From assembly GCA_021778635.1 (NCBI GenBank), contig JAJYCD010000001.1, positions 1-64,000 of the forward strand: a stretch of 64,000 nt of DNA, in the 5' to 3' direction. This document shows positions 15,422-22,789 of this stretch, in pieces (position 1 is the first letter of the stretch; every line of letters starts with the position of its first letter). The position numbers and the translations under genes were made by a program. This DNA is from Actinomycetes bacterium (lineage in GTDB: Bacteria; Actinomycetota; Actinomycetes; Actinomycetales; Cellulomonadaceae). Under the pieces are notes generated by a model, which did no database searches, had not been told where the DNA came from, and saw only the letters and a list, made by a program, of their open reading frames with translations.

Positions 15422-16090
15422 TCAGGAGGACGGCGCCGTGCTCGGGACCTTCGATGCTGGCGTCCGGCGCGGGTCCGGGGCGAGCGGTCGAGGCAGCCCC
15501 TCGAGGTCCAGCTCGGCGACGAGGGCGTCGAGGAACGCGACGACGGCGCCGCGCGACTCGACCGGGACGGCCCGGGCGATCGCCGCCATCCGCTCGTGCA
15601 TGCGGGTGAGCCGGTCGCGGATCTCCGCGTGCGCGTACGGGGTCGAGGCGAGGATCAGCGACCGGCGATCGGACGGGTGCGGCGCCCGGGTGAGGTGACC
15701 GGACGCGGTGAGGCGGTCGAGCAGCTTGGTGGTCGACGCGGACGAGATCGCGAGGTGCTCGGCGAGGTCACGCGGGGTGAGGTGGTCGTCGCGGGTCTCG
15801 GCCTCGATCACGAGCTGCAGCGCGCGGAGGTCGGTCTCGTTCATGTCCATCCCGACGCTCATCCGGCGGCGCATCTCCTGGTCGGCGCGCCGGAACCGAC
15901 GCAGTGCGCGCAGCAGTCCGACGACGCTCGCGTCGTCGTCGTACCAGTAGCCCTCGCCTCCCGACTCGTCGGGGACCCCGGGACCTCCCGGTTCGGCCGG
16001 CGCTGCCGAGTCTGCCGGTCCCCGCGACCCCGCCGACCGGTCGGTCGGGGGCCGCCGGGTGAGGTGTTCCTGAGTGCTGTCCGTTGACAC
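15422..16090 (-). CDS. crtR: MarR-family repressor of the carotenoid operon (CrtR-like)
   Basis: This 222-residue protein has a disordered N-terminal 60 residues and then a MarR winged helix: LTPRDLAEHLAISSASTTKLLDRL, with the wing APHPSDRRSL. It is divergent from idi-crtE and the rest of the C50 carotenoid operon, the same arrangement as CrtR of Corynebacterium glutamicum, a MarR repressor whose repression is relieved by isoprenyl pyrophosphates. The GTG at 16090 has no Shine-Dalgarno sequence but has TAGCAT 6 bases upstream, suggesting a leaderless transcript. The symbol is assigned by context and family. It also ends close to, and on the same strand as, the EF-G-like gene. Confidence 0.82.
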   Translation of the reverse strand: MSTDSTQEHLTRRPPTDRSAGSRGPADSAAPAEPGGPGVPDESGGEGYWYDDDASVVGLLRALRRFRRADQEMRRRMSVGMDMNETDLRALQLVIEAETRDDHLTPRDLAEHLAISSASTTKLLDRLTASGHLTRAPHPSDRRSLILASTPYAHAEIRDRLTRMHERMAAIARAVPVESRGAVVAFLDALVAELDLEGLPRPLAPDPRRTPASKVPSTAPSS

Positions 16091-16096
16091 GCTTAG

Positions 16097-16128
16097 ATGC
16101 TACCGTAACTATTAACTAGCCTGGCTAG
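16097..16128. promoter_or_regulatory. crtR/idi divergent promoter with palindromic operator
   Basis: The palindrome CTAGCC-T-GGCTAG occupies 16116-16128. On the crtR side a TANNNT -10 (TAGCAT, complement of 16097-16102) lies 6 bases from the GTG start, and the palindrome falls in its -35 zone. On the idi side TAGCCT inside the palindrome could serve as -10. A dimeric MarR protein bound here would shut off both directions. Promoter elements are pattern matches only. Confidence 0.6.
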
Positions 16129-16165
16129 CGAAATCATCAGGTCCTGACGAGGTGAGGAGAGCGCG

Positions 16166-16732
16166 ATGGACAGCCCCCGACTGCTTGACGGCGAGGCCGC
16201 GGACGACGTCGTGCTGCTCGACGACGACGGGGTCCCGGTCGGCCGCGCGTCACGGTCGACGGTGCACACCTCGACCACCCCGTTGCACCTCGCGTTCTCC
16301 TGCTACCTGGTGCGCCCCGACGGCGCGGTCCTCCTCACGCGTCGGGCGTTGACCAAGCGGACCTGGCCGGGCGTGTGGACCAACGCGTTCTGCGGCCACC
16401 CGCGCCCCGGCGAGGACGTCGCCGACGCCGTCGCGCGGCACGCCTGCCACGAGCTCGGCCTCACGGTGCACGACGCCCGCCTCGCCCTCCCAGCCTTCCG
16501 GTACCGCGCGGTCGACGCCTCGGGCACCGTCGAGAACGAGGTCTGTCCGGTGTACGTCGCCCGCGTCGACGAGACTCCCGACCCGGACCCGTACGAGGTG
16601 ATGGACCTGCGCTGGTCGACGCCCGACGAGGTCGTCGGCCTCGTGGCCGCCGCGCCGTGGGCGGTCAGCCCGTGGATGGTCGAGCAGCTGCGCGCCGGTG
16701 GCCACGACCTGCTCGTGGAGGCGGCACGATGA
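16166..16732 (+). CDS. idi: Isopentenyl-diphosphate delta-isomerase, type I
   Basis: This 188-residue Nudix-fold enzyme interconverts IPP and DMAPP. The active-site segment TWPGVWTNAFCGHPRPGE (catalytic Cys in FCGHP) and the ENEVCPVY loop carrying the second catalytic Glu are both present, as are the metal-binding His/Glu residues of RHACHELG. It supplies DMAPP for crtE and for the C5 additions made by crtEb. It is the first gene of the seven-gene operon. The ATG is preceded by GAGGAGAG, and its stop overlaps the crtE ATG (ATGA). Confidence 0.95.
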   Translation: MDSPRLLDGEAADDVVLLDDDGVPVGRASRSTVHTSTTPLHLAFSCYLVRPDGAVLLTRRALTKRTWPGVWTNAFCGHPRPGEDVADAVARHACHELGLTVHDARLALPAFRYRAVDASGTVENEVCPVYVARVDETPDPDPYEVMDLRWSTPDEVVGLVAAAPWAVSPWMVEQLRAGGHDLLVEAAR

Positions 16733-17760
16733 GCCACCACGACGCGCTGCTCGAGGAGTTCTTCGCCGACGGCACCGAACGCTCCGCGACCGTCGGCCCC
16801 GAGTTCCGCGACCTGTGGACGAGCCTGGACGCGGCGGCCCAGGGCGGCAAGCGGTTCCGACCGGCGCTCGTGACGGCCGCGTACCACGCGTTCGGGGGCA
16901 CGGACCCCGCCCTCGTCGGACGCGTCGGCGCCGCGGTCGAGCTGCTGCACACGGCCTTCGTCGTGCACGACGACGTGATCGACGGCGACGTCACCCGGCG
17001 CGGACGGCTCAACGTCTCGGGCAGCTTCTCCCGACGCGCCTCCGACGCCGGTCTCGACGACGACCGCGCGGCGACCCTCGGGCGGACGGCAGGGATCCTC
17101 GCCGGCGACCTCGCCCTCGTCGCCGCGGTGCGCATGGTCGCGCTGTGCGGGGCCGACGCCGCGACCACCCGACGCCTGCTCGATCTCCTCGACCACGCGG
17201 TGCACGTCAGCGCGGCGGGTGAGCTCGCCGACGTGACGCTCAGCATGGGGCTGTCGCCGGTGTCGCTCGGGGCGGTCCTCACGATGGAGGAGCACAAGAC
17301 CGCCGTCTACTCGTTCGAGCTCCCGCTCCAGGCGGGGGCGGTCCTCGCGGGCGCACCGGAGCCCGTCGTCGGGCGCCTGAGCGAGCTCGGTCGGCTGATC
17401 GGCGTCGGCTTCCAGCTGCTCGACGACCTCCAAGGCGTGTTCGGCGACGAGGCGGCCACCGGCAAGAGCGCGCTGACCGACCTCCGCGAGGGCAAGGCGA
17501 CCCCGCTGATCGCGTACGCGCGGAGCACGCCGGACTGGCACCTGATCGCGCCCTACGTCGGTGACCCGACGCTCGACGACGACCGTGCCGACGCGGTGCG
17601 CACCCTGCTCGCCGCGTGCGGGGCCCGCGACTTCATCGAGGACCTCGCCGACGGCTACGTGAGAGCGGCGCTCGGCGTCGCCACCGAGCTCGACCTTCCC
17701 CAGGACTTCGTCGCCTGGGTCGGGACCATGACCGACGACTTCGTCCGGAGAGCCGCATGA
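16729..17760 (+). CDS. crtE: Geranylgeranyl diphosphate synthase
   Basis: This 343-residue all-alpha trans-prenyltransferase has the first aspartate-rich motif HDDVIDGD near residue 83, the second LLDDLQGVFGD near 230, and the substrate lysine region GGKRFRPAL near 39. It condenses IPP with allylic diphosphates to make C20 GGPP, the precursor of phytoene. Chain length is inferred from context with crtB. It overlaps idi and crtB by four bases on each side. Confidence 0.94.
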   Translation: MSHHDALLEEFFADGTERSATVGPEFRDLWTSLDAAAQGGKRFRPALVTAAYHAFGGTDPALVGRVGAAVELLHTAFVVHDDVIDGDVTRRGRLNVSGSFSRRASDAGLDDDRAATLGRTAGILAGDLALVAAVRMVALCGADAATTRRLLDLLDHAVHVSAAGELADVTLSMGLSPVSLGAVLTMEEHKTAVYSFELPLQAGAVLAGAPEPVVGRLSELGRLIGVGFQLLDDLQGVFGDEAATGKSALTDLREGKATPLIAYARSTPDWHLIAPYVGDPTLDDDRADAVRTLLAACGARDFIEDLADGYVRAALGVATELDLPQDFVAWVGTMTDDFVRRAA

Positions 17761-18668
17761 GCCTCGACCAGCACCCCGCTCCGACCGCCAGGGCACACGC
17801 CGCAGCCGCGACGGGCCGAGCCCGCGAGCTGTACGACGACGCGGCGACCGCGAGCGCGGCGATCGTCATCCGTCGCTACTCGACGTCGTTCAGCCTGGCC
17901 TGCCGGTTGCTCGACGAGCCCGTCCGGACGCGCGTGCGGAACATCTACGCCCTCGTGCGGCTCGCGGACGAGATCGTCGACGGCCCGTTCAGCGCCGTCG
18001 ACCCGGACCGGACCGCTCGGCTGCTCGACGCCCTCGAGCTCGAGACCTACGACGCCGTCCGTGCCGGGTCCAGCACGAACCTCGTGGTGCACGCGTTCGC
18101 CCAGACGGCCCGCACCTGCCGGATCGGGCCGGACCTGCTCGGACCGTTCTTCGCCTCGATGCGCGCCGACCTCGACGTCAGCACCCACGACGCGGCCAGC
18201 CTGTCGACGTACGTGTACGGATCGGCCGAGGTCGTCGGGCTCATGTGCCTGCGGGCCTTCCTGGCGGGCGAGCGGCACGAGGTGGGGGCGTACGCGCTCC
18301 TCGAGCCGGGCGCCCGACGGCTCGGGGCGGCCTTCCAGAAGGTGAACTTCCTGCGGGACCTCGCCGCCGACCACGACGTGCTCGGGCGGACGTACGTGGC
18401 CGCCGCGGACGTCGAGCACCTGACGGACGCCGAGCGGGACGCCCTCCTGGACGACGTCGACGCGGACCTGGCCGTGGCCGCGGGCGCGATCGCCCACCTG
18501 CCGCGCAGCAGCCGGCGTGCCGTCGGCGCCGCCCACGGGCTGTTCGCGGAGCTGTCGCGGCGCCTGCGTCGCACGCCCGCGCCGGAGATCATGCGGAGCC
18601 GGGTGAGCGTGCCCGCCCTGGTCAAGGCGCGCATCGTGCTCGGTGCGGTCGTCAGAGGTGGCGCGTGA
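17757..18668 (+). CDS. crtB: Phytoene synthase
   Basis: This 303-residue squalene/phytoene synthase-fold enzyme joins two GGPP to 15-cis-phytoene. The two aspartate-rich sites are LADEIVDG near residue 67 and NFLRDLAAD near 197, with the conserved YSTSFSLACRLL and YVYGSAEVVGLM stretches around them. The ATG at 17757 overlaps the crtE stop, and the stop overlaps the crtI GTG. It is a peripheral membrane enzyme in the third position of the operon. Confidence 0.95.
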   Translation: MSLDQHPAPTARAHAAAATGRARELYDDAATASAAIVIRRYSTSFSLACRLLDEPVRTRVRNIYALVRLADEIVDGPFSAVDPDRTARLLDALELETYDAVRAGSSTNLVVHAFAQTARTCRIGPDLLGPFFASMRADLDVSTHDAASLSTYVYGSAEVVGLMCLRAFLAGERHEVGAYALLEPGARRLGAAFQKVNFLRDLAADHDVLGRTYVAAADVEHLTDAERDALLDDVDADLAVAAGAIAHLPRSSRRAVGAAHGLFAELSRRLRRTPAPEIMRSRVSVPALVKARIVLGAVVRGGA

Positions 18669-20365
18669 CCGCCCGCCCCGGCGCCGGGCGTCGCGTCGTC
18701 GTGATCGGCGGCGGCATCGCCGGGCTCGCCTCGGCCGCCCTGCTCGCGCGGCAGGGCTACGAGGTCGACCTGCTCGAGCGGGGCGACGCCGTGGGCGGAC
18801 GGGCGGGCTCCTGGGAGTCCGGCGGGTTCCGGTTCGACACCGGACCGTCCTGGTACCTGATGCCCGAGGTGTTCGACCACTTCTTCGCCCTGCTGGGGAC
18901 GAGCGCGGCCGAGCAGCTCGACCTCACGCTGCTGGACCCCGGGTACCGGGTGTTCTTCGAGGGCCGGCCGGGTGGGTCTCCGGACGCCGGACGACCGGAG
19001 CCGATCGACGTCCATCCGGACCGCGCCCGGAACGTCGCGACCTTCGAGGCCGTCGAGACGGGCGCCGGCCGGGCGCTCGACGCGTACCTGACGTCCGCGA
19101 AGGATGCGTACGACGTCGCCGTGCGACGGTTCCTTTACACGAGCTTCGAGTCGCTCCTCCCGCTGCTGCGCGCGGACGTCCTGCGCCGAGCACCGCGACT
19201 CGTCTCGCTGCTCGCCCGGACGCTGGACCGCCACGTCGCACGGTCGTTCAGCGACCCTCGCCTCCGGCAGATCCTGGGGTACCCGGCGGTGTTCCTCGGC
19301 TCGTCGCCGGACCGCGCGCCGAGCATGTACCACCTGATGAGCCACCTCGACCTGGCCGACGGCGTCCTGTACCCGCAGGGCGGGTTCACGCGGCTCATCG
19401 AGGCGATCGCAGACCTCGCGCGCGCCGAGGGCGTCCGGATCCACCTCGGCGCCACGGCCACCGCGATCACCACGACGGCCGCGGCAGCCACCGCGCCGCA
19501 GCAGGGTCGCGCCGCGGACGACCTCGTCGTGCGCCCCACCAGCCCTCTCCCCTCCCGTGCGCGTGGCCTTCGCCGGCGGCCGCGCGCACGGGTCACCGGC
19601 GTCGCGTACCAGGACGCCGGCGGGAGGGTCGGGCTGCTCGACGCGGACGTCGTCGTCGGCGCCGCCGACCTGCACCACCTGGAGACCGAGCTGGTCGTGC
19701 CGGGGCTGCAGACGTACCCGCAGTCCTGGTGGGACACGCGCGACCCCGGGCCGGGCGCCGTGCTCGTCTACCTCGGGGTCGAGGGCAGGATCCCGCAGCT
19801 CCCGCACCACTCGCTCTTCTTCACCGCGGACTGGCAGCAGAACTTCGACGACGTCTTCGGACCCGACCGCCGCGTGCCCGACCCCGCCTCCACCTACGTG
19901 TGCAAGCCCTCGGCGACGGACCCGACGGTCGCCCCGGACGGCGACGAGAACGTGTTCATCCTGGTCCCGGTCCCGGCGGACGTCAGGATCGGGTGCGGTG
20001 GTCTCGACGGTCGGGGCGATCCGGCCGTCGAGAAGGCGGCCGACGCCGCGATCGACCAGCTCGCGTCGTGGGCCGGGATCCCGGACCTCCGGGAACGGAT
20101 CGTCGTGCGCCGCACCGTCGGACCGGGCGACTTCGCCGCAGACCTCCACGCGTGGTCGGGCGGAGCGCTCGGACCCGCGCACACGTGGCGCCAGAGCGCG
20201 CTGCTGCGCGGACGCAACGCGTCGCGCCACATCGACGGCCTGCTCTACGCCGGCAGCAGCACGATCCCGGGCATCGGTCTGCCGATGTGCCTGATCAGCG
20301 CCGAGCTGGTGGTCAAGCACCTCGCCTCGGACCGCTCGACGGGACCCTTGGAGGCGCCGCTGTGA
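18665..20365 (+). CDS. crtI: Phytoene desaturase (CrtI type)
   Basis: This 566-residue flavoprotein converts phytoene to lycopene. The N-terminal dinucleotide-binding fold VVVIGGGIAGLASAALLARQG is followed by the CrtI signature (GGRAGSWESGGFRFDTGPSWYLMPEVF). The C-terminal FAD-binding block AGSSTIPGIGLPMCLISAEL is intact. Residues about 265-307 form an unusual Ala/Thr- then Arg/Pro-rich insertion in a surface region, which lengthens the protein. The GTG start overlaps crtB by four bases, and the stop overlaps the crtYe GTG. Confidence 0.95.
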   Translation: MTARPGAGRRVVVIGGGIAGLASAALLARQGYEVDLLERGDAVGGRAGSWESGGFRFDTGPSWYLMPEVFDHFFALLGTSAAEQLDLTLLDPGYRVFFEGRPGGSPDAGRPEPIDVHPDRARNVATFEAVETGAGRALDAYLTSAKDAYDVAVRRFLYTSFESLLPLLRADVLRRAPRLVSLLARTLDRHVARSFSDPRLRQILGYPAVFLGSSPDRAPSMYHLMSHLDLADGVLYPQGGFTRLIEAIADLARAEGVRIHLGATATAITTTAAAATAPQQGRAADDLVVRPTSPLPSRARGLRRRPRARVTGVAYQDAGGRVGLLDADVVVGAADLHHLETELVVPGLQTYPQSWWDTRDPGPGAVLVYLGVEGRIPQLPHHSLFFTADWQQNFDDVFGPDRRVPDPASTYVCKPSATDPTVAPDGDENVFILVPVPADVRIGCGGLDGRGDPAVEKAADAAIDQLASWAGIPDLRERIVVRRTVGPGDFAADLHAWSGGALGPAHTWRQSALLRGRNASRHIDGLLYAGSSTIPGIGLPMCLISAELVVKHLASDRSTGPLEAPL

Positions 20366-20763
20366 TCCGTGGTCTGTACCTGGGCGCCCTGGTCGTCTCG
20401 CTCGCGTCGATGGCCGTGCTGGACCGCCGGTGGCGGCTGTTCCTGTGGGCCGACGCCCGCCGCGGCGCGATCGTGCTGCTGGCCGGGATCGTCGTCTTCC
20501 TGTCCTGGGACGCGGCCGCGATCCGGCTCGGGTTCTTCGAGCGCGGTCACGGCCAGGCGCTCGTCGGCGTCGAGCTCGCACCGCACCTGCCCGTCGAGGA
20601 GCTGTTCTTCGTGACGTTCCTCAGCTACCTGACGATGGTCGGCCACGCGCTCGTCCGCCGGCTGCTCGACCGGCATGAGGCCGAGCGTGACACTCCGCGT
20701 GAGACCGAGCGTGAGACCGCGCGAGACGCTGCGCGCGACGCACACCGAGAGGCGCTGCGATGA
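20362..20763 (+). CDS. crtYe: C50 carotenoid cyclase subunit (CrtYe-like)
   Basis: This 133-residue membrane protein has three hydrophobic helices and the lycopene-cyclase-domain motif PVEELFFVTF. It is one half of the heterodimeric cyclase that closes the end rings of C50 carotenoids. The C-terminal 30 residues are a charged tail of ERET/ARDA-type repeats, not needed for the fold. GTG 20362 overlaps crtI, and the stop overlaps crtYf. Ring type (epsilon, gamma or beta) cannot be read from the sequence. Confidence 0.9.
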   Translation: MIRGLYLGALVVSLASMAVLDRRWRLFLWADARRGAIVLLAGIVVFLSWDAAAIRLGFFERGHGQALVGVELAPHLPVEELFFVTFLSYLTMVGHALVRRLLDRHEAERDTPRETERETARDAARDAHREALR

Positions 20764-21224
20764 CCTATCTCGGGCTCGACGCGCTCGTCGTGGCGGTGGC
20801 CGCCGTGGTGGTGCTCGTCGGGACGGTGCCACGCCGCTCCGCCCGTCGCGCGGGCCGGGCCGGCCGCCGGGGCGCGCCCGCGCGTCCCTCCCGCCCGGGC
20901 GGTCTCACCCTCACGAGCCGACGCTGGTGGCAGGCGACCGCCGTGACGGCCGCGGCGCTGATGGTGCTGACCGCGGTCTTCGACACCGTGATGATCCGGG
21001 CAGACCTGTTCCGCTACGACGCGTCGGCGCTGACCGGGCTGCGGATCGGCCTGACGCCTGTCGAGGACCTGGCGTGGCCGCTCGTCGCCGCGGTGCTGCT
21101 GCCGACACTCTGGGAGCTTCTCGGCCGACCACCCCGGCGTGGAGCGAGCCGATCGGCGGTCCCGACCGGCGCGGACGCGCCTGCTGACCCGGACGCTCCC
21201 GCACGCCCGCTGGAGACCCCGTGA
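20760..21224 (+). CDS. crtYf: C50 carotenoid cyclase subunit (CrtYf-like)
   Basis: This 154-residue partner subunit has three membrane helices and the paired motifs AVFDTVMIRADLF and GLTPVEDLAWPL, the second being the PxED cyclase motif. An Arg/Gly/Pro-rich cytoplasmic loop at residues 24-48 and a disordered C-terminal tail flank the core. It overlaps crtYe and crtEb by four bases each, which should keep the two cyclase subunits equimolar. Confidence 0.9.
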   Translation: MTYLGLDALVVAVAAVVVLVGTVPRRSARRAGRAGRRGAPARPSRPGGLTLTSRRWWQATAVTAAALMVLTAVFDTVMIRADLFRYDASALTGLRIGLTPVEDLAWPLVAAVLLPTLWELLGRPPRRGASRSAVPTGADAPADPDAPARPLETP

Positions 21225-22117
21225 CCGTGGACACCATGCGCCCCCAGACGACGGCAGCGCTCCGTCAGGTGATCGGCTCCTCGAGGCCGATCAGCTGGAT
21301 CAACACCGCGTACCCGTTCGCCGCCGCGTACCTGATGGTCGCCCGGCACGTCGACCTGACGCTCGTCGTCGGGACGGTGTACTTCCTGGTCCCGTACAAC
21401 CTGCTCATGTACGGGATCAACGACGTCTTCGACTACGAGTCGGACCTCCGGAACCCGCGCAAGGGAGGCATCGAGGGGATCGTGCTGAGCCGACGTTGGC
21501 ACCGGCTGACGCTGTGGTCCGCCGGTCTCTCCAACGTGCCGTTCCTCGCCTACCTGCTCATCGTCGGCTCGTCGGCCGCGCGGCTCACGCTGGTGGTCTC
21601 CGTGCTCGCCGTCGTGGCGTACTCGGCGCCGCGACTGCGGTTCAAGGAGCGCCCGGTGCTCGACTCGCTCACGTCGAGCACGCACTTCGTCAGCCCGGCC
21701 GTGTTCGGGCTCGCCGTCGCGGGCGGCCGGGCGTCGGTCGCCGTGGTCGCCACGTTCCTGGCGTTCTTCCTGTGGGGCGTCGCCTCCCAGGCCTTCGGTG
21801 CGGTGCAGGACGTGACCGCCGACCGCGCCGCGTCGATCGCGTCGGTCGCGACCTGGCTGGGGGCCCGCCGCACCGTGCAGTTCGCGATGACCGGTTACGC
21901 ACTCGCGGCGGTCGCGATGCTCGGCGCCGGCTGGCCCGGCGGGCTCGCGGCCGTGATCCCGCTCGGCTACCTCGCGAGCCTGGCACCGTTCCGCCGCCTC
22001 GCGGACGACGGCTGCGAGGCCGCCAACCGCGGGTGGCGGCGGTTCTTGTGGCTCAACCTGGTCAGCGGGTTCCTCGTCACACAGCTGCTCATCTGGATCA
22101 CGCTCCGGTCCCGGTGA
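21221..22117 (+). CDS. crtEb: Lycopene elongase (UbiA-family prenyltransferase)
   Basis: This 298-residue polytopic UbiA-superfamily enzyme has NDVFDYESD near residue 67 and DVTADRAAS near 196, the two Asp motifs that bind Mg-diphosphate. In this operon context it adds two DMAPP-derived C5 units to lycopene, giving a C50 flavuxanthin/nonaflavuxanthin-type product that the cyclase subunits then close. The start is GTG 21221, overlapping the crtYf stop; ATG 21236 is an alternative five codons in. It is the last gene of the operon. Confidence 0.93.
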   Translation: MTVDTMRPQTTAALRQVIGSSRPISWINTAYPFAAAYLMVARHVDLTLVVGTVYFLVPYNLLMYGINDVFDYESDLRNPRKGGIEGIVLSRRWHRLTLWSAGLSNVPFLAYLLIVGSSAARLTLVVSVLAVVAYSAPRLRFKERPVLDSLTSSTHFVSPAVFGLAVAGGRASVAVVATFLAFFLWGVASQAFGAVQDVTADRAASIASVATWLGARRTVQFAMTGYALAAVAMLGAGWPGGLAAVIPLGYLASLAPFRRLADDGCEAANRGWRRFLWLNLVSGFLVTQLLIWITLRSR

Positions 22118-22245
22118 TCGGCGCAGGTGACCGAGATCGAGCGACGGTCCGGCCCAGCGTGCGCACCGCGTCATCCCGCTGAGGTTCGCCGTGCACGCGG
22201 CTCACGGCGATGCCTGGCACGTCTGATGCGTACCAGGGCGCGACC

Positions 22246-22701
22246 CTACGAGCCGGCAATCGTGCTGAGCAACGCGCAGGCGCGGGCGATCGCGTGCTGA
22301 TCCTCGGGGCTGAGTGCGTGCAGCTGTCCGTCGAGCCAGGTGTTGCGTCGGGCGCGGGTGGCGATGGCGAGGTCGGCGCCTTCGGGAGTGGTGCTGATCA
22401 GCACCTTCCGGCGGTCGTTCGGATCGGGAGTGCGGATCGCGTAGCCGGCCGAGGTGAGCCGGTTCACGCTCTGACTCATCGAGGCGGGTGCGACGTGGGC
22501 GTCTTCGCTGAGCTGGGTCAGGGTCCGCGGGCCCTGCTTGTGCAGCCAGGTCAGGACGTCGAGCGCCGTGTCTCCGAGGGTGCCTTCGGGACGTTCGCTG
22601 CGGAACCGGCGGTAGAGCAGCCCCACCGCTGATCGCACGTGACCGCCGAGGCCGGCCTCGTCCGCCGTTCCGAGGTGTTCGGGGGTTGCCTCCGTCTCCA
22701 T
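22246..22701 (-). CDS. MarR-family transcriptional regulator
   Basis: This 151-residue protein has the MarR winged helix (RTLTQLSEDAHVAPASMSQSVNRL, wing PDPNDRRKVL) and an N-terminal dimerisation helix. It is divergent from an MFS exporter and is separated from it by two copies of a 13-base operator-like sequence. Its ATG at 22701 has no strong ribosome-binding site but a TACACT hexamer 8 bases upstream, so a leaderless transcript is possible. It likely controls itself and the exporter-PEBP unit. Confidence 0.9.
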   Translation of the reverse strand: METEATPEHLGTADEAGLGGHVRSAVGLLYRRFRSERPEGTLGDTALDVLTWLHKQGPRTLTQLSEDAHVAPASMSQSVNRLTSAGYAIRTPDPNDRRKVLISTTPEGADLAIATRARRNTWLDGQLHALSPEDQHAIARACALLSTIAGS

Positions 22702-22707
22702 GGTTCG

Positions 22708-22743
22708 TTAGTGTACCTAAACGCCAGTCCTTAGTATACCTAA
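22708..22743. promoter_or_regulatory. Duplicated MarR operators overlapping both divergent -10 elements
   Basis: The 13-mer TTAGTRTACCTAA occurs at 22708-22720 and 22731-22743, 23 bases apart (about two helical turns). Each copy is itself an inverted TTAG-N5-CTAA. On the minus strand the first copy contains TACACT, the candidate marR -10. On the plus strand the second contains TAGTAT, the candidate -10 for the MFS gene. One repressor could therefore occupy one copy per promoter. Confidence 0.7.
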
Positions 22744-22789
22744 GCACTAGGGAACCCAGATCGTCGACCCGTCTTCATCGGAGCTCGCC

